NCBI GenBank assembly: GCA_021852325.1
Contig: JAJZNM010000188.1
Span: forward strand, 1 to 9,351
Reading direction: 5' to 3'
Length of the DNA: 9,351 nt
From: Pseudomonadota bacterium
GTDB lineage: Bacteria; Pseudomonadota; Gammaproteobacteria; JAKAQQ01
The notes beneath the pieces were generated by a model, which ran no database searches, was not told the DNA's origin, and was given only the letters and a program-made list of their open reading frames with translations. Positions 1 to 7,481 of this stretch are shown here, piece after piece. Each line of letters begins with the position of its first letter. The first letter of the stretch is position 1. Made by a program: the position numbers and the translations under genes.

Positions 1-2581
1 GGATGTCCGCAACGCGGTGGCGAATGCCAACCAGGCGGGTGCCACCGGCGGACTCCAGGGAGAGCATCAGGCCTATGCGATCGGGGCCAATGACCAGCTT
101 GCACTCGCGAGCCAGTACCGGAACCTTCTCATCACCTATCGTAATGGCGCGCCGGTGACGATCGCTGCCGTCGGCACGGTCTCCTCCGGTCTCGAGAATG
201 ACCAGGAGCTCGCGAGCTACAACAACATCCCGGCCGTGGTGCTCGACATCCACCGCCGGCCCGGTGCGAACATCGTGAGTACCGTTTCCCGGATCGAGTC
301 GACGCTCCAGGGTCTCCGCAAGACCCTGCCGCACGGCGTGCATCTCGATATCGTTGCCAACCGGACGGGGACCATCAAGGCCTCCGTGGCCGATGTCGAA
401 ATCACACTCCTCAGCGCGATGTTTCTCGTCGTCCTGGTCATCTTCCTGTTTCTCCCGAATCCGCGTGCCACCCTGATCCCGGCGGTTGCACTACCTTTGT
501 CGATCATTGCGACCTTCGCCGTGATGTACGAGCTCGGCTACCAGCTCGACAATCTCTCGCTCATGGCGCTCACTGTCGCCGCCGGCTTCGTCGTTGATGA
601 TGCCATTGTCATGATCGAGAACATCGTCCGTTTTGTGGAAGCCGGAGAGTCTCCGCTCCGCGCGGCGTACCTCGGTGCCAGTCAGATCGGCTTTACGATC
701 GTGTCCCTGACCGTCTCCCTCGTGGCGGTCTTTATCCCGCTGCTGTTCATGACGGGGGTGATTGGACGGCTCTTTTCCGAGTTTGCGGTCACGCTCTCCG
801 TTGCGGTGGTCGCCTCCGCGGTCATTTCCCTGACACTCACGCCAATGATGGGGGCGCGTCTCCTCAAGCCCTCAAGCGAGGTCCGGCCGAACCCCCTGGC
901 CCGGATGGCCGAGGCGCTTCTCGCCCGGACGCGCGAGACCTACCAGACCGCTCTCGGCTGGTGTCTGAGACACCAGCGGTTCATGCTCGGGATCTTTGCC
1001 GGAACCCTCGTCCTCACGGCTTTCCTGTTCTACATCATCCCGAAAGCGCTCTTGCCTGAAGTGGATACGGGCGAGATCATTGCCGTGACCCAGGGGTCAG
1101 AGAGCATCTCCCTGGGTGCCATGGCCCGTCTCCAGGACCAGGCGGTTGCCCGGATCCTCAAGGATCCCGCCGTTTCGGGAGTGACCTCCCTGATCGGGAC
1201 CGGGGCGACCAACCCGACACCAAATACGGGCCGGCTCACGATCGTGCTGAAGCCGATCAGCCAACGTCCTTCGATCAACACCGTCATGCGTGCACTCAGC
1301 CGTTCGCTCGACCACGTCCCGGGACTCCGGTTTTACATGCAACCGGTCCAGGACATCACGCTTTCATCGCGGATCGCACCGGCCGAGTACCAATACACCC
1401 TGACCGACACGAACTCCCGTGAGCTCCAAATCTGGTCTAAACGCATCGAGGCGGCGATGCAATCCCTCCCGGGCCTTCGCGATGTGACGAGCGACCAGCA
1501 GGATGGCGGACTCGAGGCTTACATCAATGTCGATCGCGATGCCGCTGCACGGCTTGGCATCAGCATGTCCACCATCGAGAATGTGCTCTACGACGCCTTT
1601 GGGCAACGCCAGATTTCGACCATCTACACGAGCAATGCGCAGTACCGGGTGGTGCTCGGCGTCGGCCCGAAGTGGGCGACTGATCCTGCGGCGCTGGATG
1701 CGATCTACGTCCCGGCCGGCAGCACAACCAGCGCCTCCGTGGGCCCACAGGGCCCGGCCTCTGCGGTCAGCGGAAGTGCCACCCTGAATATTGCCTCGGC
1801 TCCGGTCAGCCCGAATGCCGAGGTTCCATTGGGGGATATCGCCCGCATCACCGTCCGCCGGGGCCCGCTCGTGATCACCCGAGAGAACCAGTTTCCGTCC
1901 GTCACCCTCAGTTTCAATACCGCATCGGGCACCTCCCTCGGCACCGCGGAATCGGCGATCCGGCGGGCGGAGGCCGGACTCCGCGTACCGGCTTCGGTCG
2001 AGGGTACGTTTTCCGGAGCCGCGGCCGAGTTCCAGCGTTCGCTCGCGGATGAACCCTGGCTCATCCTGGCAGCGATCGTCGTGATTTACATCGTTCTCGG
2101 CGTGCTCTATGAAAGCCCGATCCATCCCGTCACGATCCTCTCCACCTTGCCCTCGGCCGGGGTCGGCGCGCTTTTGGCGCTTATGGTGACGGGTACCCAG
2201 TTCACGATCGTGGCACTCGTCGGCATCATCCTCCTCATGGGCATCGTCAAGAAAAACGGCATCATCATGGTTGATTTCGCGATCGTGGCCGAGCGGGAGC
2301 GGGGACTGTCACCAACGGATGCCATCACTGAAGCCGCCCTCCTGCGCTTCCGTCCCATCATGATGACCACGATGGCCGCCTTGTTCGGTGCGGCTCCGCT
2401 CGTGCTCGAAGGCGGATCCGGGTGGGAACTGCGGGTGCCTCTGGGCATCACGATCATCGGTGGGCTTCTGGTGAGCCAGGTGCTCACCCTGTTCACCACG
2501 CCGGTCATCTATCTCGCGCTCGACCGGCTCCATGCGCGTCCTGCATGGCTTCCCTCCGCCGAGCCCCACCTGGCCGATTAG
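1..2581 (+). CDS. mdtB: RND efflux permease, MdtB-like subunit (5'-truncated by window edge)
   Basis: This is an inner-membrane proton/drug antiporter subunit of the HAE1 RND family. The reading frame is already open at base 2, and 859 residues are visible. Against the usual length of about 1040, roughly 200 N-terminal residues lie outside the window, so the GTG at 17 is not a real start. The TM4 proton-relay pair Asp-Asp (FVVDDAIVMIEN) is encoded at 596-601, and the TM10 lysine (GIVKKNG) at 2249-2254. The motifs GLEAYINVDRDAAARLGIS, FGQRQISTIY and ESPIHPVTILSTLPSAGVGA are characteristic of MdtB. The TM2-6 and TM8-12 blocks are intact up to a TAG stop at 2579. One oddity is a 34-codon Ser/Ala/Gly/Pro-rich stretch at 1721-1822, about 30 residues longer than the matching loop of the downstream paralog. 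The mdtB assignment rests on motif resemblance and gene order. A generic HAE1 pump is the alternative. Substrates cannot be inferred. Confidence 0.93.
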   Translation, partial: DVRNAVANANQAGATGGLQGEHQAYAIGANDQLALASQYRNLLITYRNGAPVTIAAVGTVSSGLENDQELASYNNIPAVVLDIHRRPGANIVSTVSRIESTLQGLRKTLPHGVHLDIVANRTGTIKASVADVEITLLSAMFLVVLVIFLFLPNPRATLIPAVALPLSIIATFAVMYELGYQLDNLSLMALTVAAGFVVDDAIVMIENIVRFVEAGESPLRAAYLGASQIGFTIVSLTVSLVAVFIPLLFMTGVIGRLFSEFAVTLSVAVVASAVISLTLTPMMGARLLKPSSEVRPNPLARMAEALLARTRETYQTALGWCLRHQRFMLGIFAGTLVLTAFLFYIIPKALLPEVDTGEIIAVTQGSESISLGAMARLQDQAVARILKDPAVSGVTSLIGTGATNPTPNTGRLTIVLKPISQRPSINTVMRALSRSLDHVPGLRFYMQPVQDITLSSRIAPAEYQYTLTDTNSRELQIWSKRIEAAMQSLPGLRDVTSDQQDGGLEAYINVDRDAAARLGISMSTIENVLYDAFGQRQISTIYTSNAQYRVVLGVGPKWATDPAALDAIYVPAGSTTSASVGPQGPASAVSGSATLNIASAPVSPNAEVPLGDIARITVRRGPLVITRENQFPSVTLSFNTASGTSLGTAESAIRRAEAGLRVPASVEGTFSGAAAEFQRSLADEPWLILAAIVVIYIVLGVLYESPIHPVTILSTLPSAGVGALLALMVTGTQFTIVALVGIILLMGIVKKNGIIMVDFAIVAERERGLSPTDAITEAALLRFRPIMMTTMAALFGAAPLVLEGGSGWELRVPLGITIIGGLLVSQVLTLFTTPVIYLALDRLHARPAWLPSAEPHLAD
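957..977. repeat. Perfect inverted repeat inside the MdtB-like gene
   Basis: The arms GCTGGTGTCT (957-966) and AGACACCAGC (968-977) are perfect 10-bp complements around a single G. It is within coding sequence, just before TM7 (residues LGWCLRHQRF). It includes an AGA arginine codon where these genes favour CGN codons. The matching site in the downstream paralog is not palindromic. Confidence 0.6.
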
Positions 2582-2584
2582 CCC

Positions 2585-5500
2585 GTGAGCTTTTCAGCCC
2601 CCTTCATCAAGCGTCCCGTGGGCACAACACTGCTCGCGCTCGGAGTCCTCCTGGCCGGATTCATGGCCTATCGCCTGCTCCCGGTCGCGGCGGTGCCGAG
2701 CATCCCGATTCCGGGAATCGTGGTGTTTGCCTCGGAACCCGGGGCGAGCCCCCTGGTGATGGCCAACACGGTGGCTGCTCCGCTCGAGCACACATTGGGG
2801 CTCATCCCCGGTCTCGATGAGGTCCGGTCGATCAGCTCCCTCGGATCGACCTCGATCATCCTCCTGTTCAGGACCAACACGCGCATCAGCTCCGACGCAC
2901 ACGCCGTGCAGGCCGGGATTGATGCCGCGCTGCCCAACCTCCCGTCCGGCATGCCGAGCCTTCCGTATTACCGGGAGTTCAATCCCGCCTCGCGTCCGGT
3001 CCTCACGATGTTCATGTCCTCGCGCACGATGTCCCTGCGCGAGGTCTATGATTTCGCCAACACCGTCCTGCTCCAGAAACTGTCCCAGGTGAAGGGAGTC
3101 GCCCAGGTGACGCTGTATGGGGGCCAGTCTCCTGCGGTCCGGATCCGCTTCAGCCCCCATGCCCTCGCGGCGGCCGGTCTCACACCGAACGATATCTTCA
3201 ACGCGGTGCGCACGGCCAACGTCCTGGAGCCGCTCGGGACCATCGAGGGGCGCCATCACGGCTACATCCTCGCACTCAATGGTCAGTTGAAGGATGCCGC
3301 TCAGTACCGCGACATCGCGCTCCGTGCCGCCAATGGCACCCTCTTGCGCCTCGGCCAGGTGGCCTCTGTCGTCAACAGTGTTGCGAACACCCAGCTCGCG
3401 GCCACGAATGGACGGGAGCCCGGGATCATGATTGCCGTGACCAAAACCCCTTCCGCAAACGTGATCCAGACGGTGCGCGGGATCAAGCGCCAGCTGCCGA
3501 ATCTCGAGCGCCTCATGCCTCCGGCGATCCACCTCGCCATCATGACCGACCGGACGGTCACGATCCGGGCCAGTATTTCCGACATCGAGATCACGCTCCT
3601 CATCACGATGGCCCTCGTCCTGATCGTAGTGGCCGGGTTCATGCGGCGCAGTGCCACGATCCTGGCAGCCGGGATCACGGTCCCGCTGGCCATCGCCGGC
3701 ACGCTGGCTGCGATGTGGGCGCTCGGGTTTTCGCTGGACAACTTCTCGCTTCTGGCGCTCACGATCGCGATCACCTTCGTGATCGACGATGCGATCGTCA
3801 TGATCGAAAACATTGTGGCTCATCACGAACGGGGACTTCCGGTGATGGAATCGGCGCTCCAGGGCGCCCGGCAAATCGGATTCACGGTGTTCTCGATCAC
3901 GGTTTCCCTGATGGTGGTGTTTCTGCCCCTGGTGCTCATGGGGGGTATCGTGGGAGGACTCTTTCACGAGTTTGCGACGACCCTGATTGTTGCGATCGCG
4001 ATCTCGGGGCTCGCCTCGCTGACCGTGACGCCCATGGTTTGTGCCCATCTGATGAAAGACCAGGAGCCAGAGCACCAACACGGACCGATCCTGCCGCATC
4101 TGGCACGGCTGGTGGAGCGTCTCTACCAGTCCATGGTCGATGGCTATGCGCATAGCCTGGACTGGGCGCTCGGGCATCAGCGCCTGATGCTCGCCCTGTT
4201 CATCCTGACGTTTCTCTTCACGATCTTCCTCTACATCAAGGTTCCCAAGGCCTTTTTCCCTGAAGAGGACACCGGTCTCGTGATCGGTCAGACCTTGGCC
4301 GCACCGAACGTCTCCTTTGACCGGATGAAACACCTGCAGTCCAAGGTCGTTGCGATCATCCGGCGCGACCCGGCCATCGCGACCATCACCTCCAGCGTGG
4401 GCGTGACCAACGGGTTTTCCAGCGCGAATCGCGGCAAGATGTTCATCGGGCTCAAGCCGGCGTCCGAACGCACCCAGCCGGCCAAGATCGTGATCCTGGA
4501 CCTCGAACGGAAGCTCGACCGGATTCCCGGAATCCATGTGTATCTCCAGATTGCCCAGGATCTTTTTTTCGGTGGCCAGAGCAACGGCGGGGCGTACAGT
4601 TTTTCGGTCCTCGATCCCTCGTTTGCCACCCTGGACCAGGTTACCGAGCGCATCGTCCGGAGGTTGAAGACGCTGAAGTCGATCAATACCGTCTCGACCA
4701 ACCTCAACCGGGCGGAAACCCAGATCACGGTCGAGATCAACCGGGTCCAGGCCGCACGGCTCGGGGTGAGCGTGGCCGCCATTGATGCGGCGCTCGGAGA
4801 GGCATTTGGCCAACGCCCGATCTCGCGGATCTATGAGGCGCAAAACCAGTACGAGGTTGTGCTCACGGTTGGAGCCGCACGTGCACGCTCGCCCCGGGAT
4901 CTCGAAGGTATTTTTGTCGCCGGCAACTCGGGCCCGGTCCCCCTGCTGGAGGTCGCACACCTGACACGGGGCACGGCTCCCCTCCAGGTGATCCATTTCG
5001 ACGGAGTGCCGGAAGGCACGATCAGTTTCAATGTTGCACCAGGTGTGAGTCTCGGTCCGGCCATCACGGATGTGCAGAAGGTGATCGCGAAGATGCGACT
5101 TCCGGGCAATGTCCGCATCCGGTTTGGAGGCAATGCAAAATATTTCCTGCGTTCCATTGAAGACATCCCGCTCCTGATCCTGGCGTCCCTCTTCGCCATC
5201 TATATCGTGCTGGGGGTGCTCTATGAAAGCCTGTCGCAGCCGCTCACGATCCTGTCCACCCTCCCCTCGGCCGGGGTTGGGGCGCTCCTCGCTTTCTTTC
5301 TGACTGGCACACCGATGTCCGTGATCGGCGTGATCGGGATTTTCCTCCTCATGGGCATTGTCAAGAAAAACGGGATCATGCTCGTCGACTTTGCGCTCGA
5401 GACCGAGCGCCGGGATGGGGCGTCGCCGAAAGAGGCGATCCGGAAGGCCTGCCTGGTCCGTTTCCGGCCGATCCTCATGACCACGCTGGCGGCGATCCTC

Positions 5501-5725
5501 GGTGCCTTGCCGCTGGCGTTTGCGGTTGGAACCGGCTACCAGCTCCGGCGTCCGCTCGGCATCGCCGTGATCGGCGGGCTCATCGTGAGCCAGGCCATGA
5601 CGCTCTACACGACGCCCGTGATTTACCTCGCGCTCACCGGATTCGGGAAACGCCGTGCGCGGCGGATTGCCAATCTCACGGACGAGCGCGCGGGGAGGCG
5701 GCCGGGCTGGGTGCCAGGCGCCTGA
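2585..5725 (+). CDS. mdtC: RND efflux permease, MdtC-like subunit
   Basis: This is a complete RND permease of 1046 aa, the normal length for HAE1 family members. It begins at a GTG 3 nt after the upstream stop. The N-terminus MSFSAPFIKRPVGTTLL aligns with the conserved start of MdtB/MdtC proteins, which fixes this start although no clear Shine-Dalgarno precedes it. Translation is probably coupled to the upstream gene. TM1 is at about residues 12-32, TM2-6 at about 337-480, TM7 at about 533-553 and TM8-12 at about 860-1017. The proton-relay residues D401/D402 and K928 are present. Porter-domain motifs SSLGSTSIILLF, FGQRPISRIY and ESLSQPLTILSTLPSAGVGA match the family. A basic tail (GKRRARR) follows TM12. 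In E. coli, MdtB and MdtC form a mixed trimer with adaptor MdtA and TolC, and a similar complex is inferred here. The C-like label is less certain than the family. Confidence 0.95.
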   Translation: MSFSAPFIKRPVGTTLLALGVLLAGFMAYRLLPVAAVPSIPIPGIVVFASEPGASPLVMANTVAAPLEHTLGLIPGLDEVRSISSLGSTSIILLFRTNTRISSDAHAVQAGIDAALPNLPSGMPSLPYYREFNPASRPVLTMFMSSRTMSLREVYDFANTVLLQKLSQVKGVAQVTLYGGQSPAVRIRFSPHALAAAGLTPNDIFNAVRTANVLEPLGTIEGRHHGYILALNGQLKDAAQYRDIALRAANGTLLRLGQVASVVNSVANTQLAATNGREPGIMIAVTKTPSANVIQTVRGIKRQLPNLERLMPPAIHLAIMTDRTVTIRASISDIEITLLITMALVLIVVAGFMRRSATILAAGITVPLAIAGTLAAMWALGFSLDNFSLLALTIAITFVIDDAIVMIENIVAHHERGLPVMESALQGARQIGFTVFSITVSLMVVFLPLVLMGGIVGGLFHEFATTLIVAIAISGLASLTVTPMVCAHLMKDQEPEHQHGPILPHLARLVERLYQSMVDGYAHSLDWALGHQRLMLALFILTFLFTIFLYIKVPKAFFPEEDTGLVIGQTLAAPNVSFDRMKHLQSKVVAIIRRDPAIATITSSVGVTNGFSSANRGKMFIGLKPASERTQPAKIVILDLERKLDRIPGIHVYLQIAQDLFFGGQSNGGAYSFSVLDPSFATLDQVTERIVRRLKTLKSINTVSTNLNRAETQITVEINRVQAARLGVSVAAIDAALGEAFGQRPISRIYEAQNQYEVVLTVGAARARSPRDLEGIFVAGNSGPVPLLEVAHLTRGTAPLQVIHFDGVPEGTISFNVAPGVSLGPAITDVQKVIAKMRLPGNVRIRFGGNAKYFLRSIEDIPLLILASLFAIYIVLGVLYESLSQPLTILSTLPSAGVGALLAFFLTGTPMSVIGVIGIFLLMGIVKKNGIMLVDFALETERRDGASPKEAIRKACLVRFRPILMTTLAAILGALPLAFAVGTGYQLRRPLGIAVIGGLIVSQAMTLYTTPVIYLALTGFGKRRARRIANLTDERAGRRPGWVPGA

Positions 5726-5754
5726 TCGAGAACCGGCCGGCTTTACCGGGAATT

Positions 5755-7422
5755 TCAGGGGGGGACGGTCCCCGACCTCGGCGGCGAGGGGTGGAGCAGC
5801 CCGAAGACCGCTACCCCGTCCCGGGTGCCGACAAAGACGCGCCCTTGGGCAATGGTTGGCGTGATGAACTTGTTCCCGGGACCGAACTGGTCCCGGGGCC
5901 CGGCTTGGTTGCTGTTGTAAAGTTCCTGGGACAGGTTTCGTGCGCGGTAGGCATAGAGCACGGCGGGGTCCGTGTTGGCGACCGCCCAGACGATGCCTCC
6001 ATGAAGTCCGTCGGAGGAGATGGATGGTGTGGCGCCCGGATAGGGGAAGCGGTTCGGGGTGACCGAAACCGGTCGGGGCACGAGTCTCGCCCCGCGCAGC
6101 TCGAAGGCGCGGATCGGCTGTCCGACGGCGCCGAAATAGATTTCGTGGGCGAAATAGGCCGGCATGCCGAACTCGGGCCCCCGGAGTGCATGGGGCAGCT
6201 CCTGCCAGAGGTCGTTCTGCCGCGGGTGGAATCCACCCATGTGGTCACGGTTCACGACATAGATGTGGCTGTCTTTGCCTGCACCGAGGGCGAGCTTCCG
6301 GATCCGGCCGTGGCGGCCCCGGAGCGGCGGCAGGAGCAGTGCGCCGCCGGACCCCAGGTCTTCGTCGGCCCGGGATTCTGCGCGGGTATTGTCCATGTTG
6401 AAGTAATCGGACACCCGGATCCGGCCCCCGGTGACCGTGAGCCGGATGAAGGCATTGCCGAAGTCATGGTCGATCGGGAAGCCACGGCGGTTGAACCGCC
6501 TGCCGAAGCTGCCGTTGCCATCCATGAAGTAGATGTGCCCGCCGGGTCCCGCGGCTGGTCCAGCACCGGATGCCCAGATCCCGCCGTCATGTCCATTCGG
6601 CGTGATGTCGAGCACACGCTGGCTCTTGAGCCCTCGCGCGGTATAGGCGATGATCCAGCCGGTATAGGGCCGGTGATCGCAGTTCGAGGACCAGAAGGTA
6701 TAGACCCGGCCCCGCAGGAGGAGAAGCCCCGGGCGCTCCTTATACTGGGCGGGATCGAAGATGATCCGCCCGTCATGGCTCCCATCCCCCGTGCCGGGAT
6801 AGGTGGCCCGGATGGTGACGGGGCTGCCTGGGCGTTCGGCGCCGGTTGCAAGGTCGAGTGCATAGAGTCGCTGGTGGTAATGTCCGCGGGGACCTTTCGA
6901 CATGGCCACGGCAAAGAGGGTCCCGTGGGCCCCATCCCGGAGATCGATCACCGGGGTCGCGGTCACGCCGATCGTGGGCCGGACCTGGTTGCAGTGGCGG
7001 TCGTTACTCGGGGTCTCGCCGGCCTTGAGGAGTGTGTCTTCCCAGAGGGTGGCGCCGGTCCGGGCGTTCAGGGCATAAAGCCGGTCGGCTTCCGTCGCCA
7101 CATAAAGGACAGGCACTGCCTGCCCATGGCTGCGCACCGCGGAGACATAGAGCGGCTGGGCATCGACTTTGCCATCGACCGGGAAAAACCCGATCTTCCC
7201 AAACTGGTGGACATTGACTGTGGCGGGCCTGAGCCGGGTTTCCCGGTCGTCCCAACCGGTGCGCTCGTTGTTGTCGTGGTAGGTGAGAACATTGAAAGCC
7301 GTCGTCTGACCCGCCCCGGTGGAGGCGGCATGAGCGAGCGGGAAGGCCAGGGCCGCCACGAGCAGGGTGGGCAGGATGAGCAGGGCGAGCCGGTCTTTTA
7401 ACGGGTTCGGTGATCCGGGCAT
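5755..7422 (-). CDS. Secreted PQQ-repeat-like beta-propeller protein
   Basis: The product is 555 aa. ATG at 7422 is chosen because GGAGGAGG lies 5 nt upstream and the protein then opens with a Sec signal peptide: basic start to residue 11, hydrophobic core about 12-30, and a likely cut after AHA at residue 32. In-frame extension to 7515 would bury that signal. The mature part has repeated strands of the PQQ-enzyme/propeller type: VLYVATEADRLYALNARTG (106-123), RLYALDLATGAERPG (185-199), GHIYFMDGNGSF (295-306), HIYVVNRDHMGGF (386-398), EIYFGAVGQPIRAFEL (427-442), VLYAYRARNLSQELYNS (488-504) and VFVGTRDGVAVFGL (529-542). That suggests six to eight blades. It has only two cysteines, C144 and C248, possibly a disulfide. 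No dehydrogenase catalytic region or haem motif (CxxCH) is seen, so enzyme activity is not supported. It is probably co-transcribed with the phosphoesterase 59 nt upstream. Its function is unknown and a binding or scaffold role is a guess. Confidence 0.88.
   Translation of the reverse strand: MPGSPNPLKDRLALLILPTLLVAALAFPLAHAASTGAGQTTAFNVLTYHDNNERTGWDDRETRLRPATVNVHQFGKIGFFPVDGKVDAQPLYVSAVRSHGQAVPVLYVATEADRLYALNARTGATLWEDTLLKAGETPSNDRHCNQVRPTIGVTATPVIDLRDGAHGTLFAVAMSKGPRGHYHQRLYALDLATGAERPGSPVTIRATYPGTGDGSHDGRIIFDPAQYKERPGLLLLRGRVYTFWSSNCDHRPYTGWIIAYTARGLKSQRVLDITPNGHDGGIWASGAGPAAGPGGHIYFMDGNGSFGRRFNRRGFPIDHDFGNAFIRLTVTGGRIRVSDYFNMDNTRAESRADEDLGSGGALLLPPLRGRHGRIRKLALGAGKDSHIYVVNRDHMGGFHPRQNDLWQELPHALRGPEFGMPAYFAHEIYFGAVGQPIRAFELRGARLVPRPVSVTPNRFPYPGATPSISSDGLHGGIVWAVANTDPAVLYAYRARNLSQELYNSNQAGPRDQFGPGNKFITPTIAQGRVFVGTRDGVAVFGLLHPSPPRSGTVPP
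5875..5897. repeat. GC-rich stem-loop inside the 3' end of the beta-propeller gene
   Basis: The arms CCCGGGACC (5875-5883) and GGTCCCGGG (5889-5897) are perfect 9-bp complements with a 5-nt loop. It would form a stable hairpin in the mRNA, about 120 nt before the stop. No U-tract follows, so it is not an intrinsic terminator. It encodes part of a GPRDQFGPG segment. Confidence 0.55.
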
Positions 7423-7427
7423 GTGAG

Positions 7428-7435
7428 CCTCCTCC
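7428..7435 (-). promoter_or_regulatory. Ribosome binding site of the beta-propeller gene
   Basis: Read on the minus strand this is GGAGGAGG, ending 5 nt before the ATG at 7422. It is the strongest Shine-Dalgarno in the window and decides the start in favour of 7422 over in-frame codons further upstream. Confidence 0.85.
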
Positions 7436-7450
7436 GTGGTGTGCGGATCC

Positions 7451-7456
7451 AGTATA
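7451..7456 (-). promoter_or_regulatory. Possible internal -10 box before the beta-propeller gene
   Basis: TATACT on the minus strand is in the 59-nt gap between the two exported-protein genes, 28 nt before the ATG at 7422. There is no recognisable -35 at the usual distance. It may give extra transcription of the downstream gene, or may be chance. Confidence 0.22.
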
Positions 7457-7481
7457 GCCCGCACGAATCGCCGGGTAGGGT

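Noticed and set aside
17..19. GTG at 17 as a genuine start of the first permease
   Set aside because: The frame is open from base 2 with family-like sequence (DVRNAVANAN), and the visible part begins about 200 residues into a normal RND permease.
1364..2125. 253-codon minus-strand open frame opposite the MdtB-like gene
   Set aside because: Codon-aligned with the sense gene and of Arg/Gly/Asp-rich composition, as expected for an antisense shadow.
2594..4996. 800-codon open frame on the minus strand opposite the MdtC-like gene
   Set aside because: It is codon-aligned with the sense gene, so stops appear only where the sense gene uses TTA, CTA or TCA, which are rare here. The product is a His/Asp/Arg/Gly-rich string with no domain, and the sense frame is a clear RND permease.
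5758..5773. G-run and GGGAC/GTCCC inverted repeat at the end of the propeller gene as a terminator
   Set aside because: The centre is too tight for a good hairpin and no T-run follows on either strand.
5791..7401. 536-codon plus-strand open frame opposite the propeller gene
   Set aside because: Same codon-aligned antisense effect. The minus-strand frame has a signal peptide, a ribosome site and propeller motifs.
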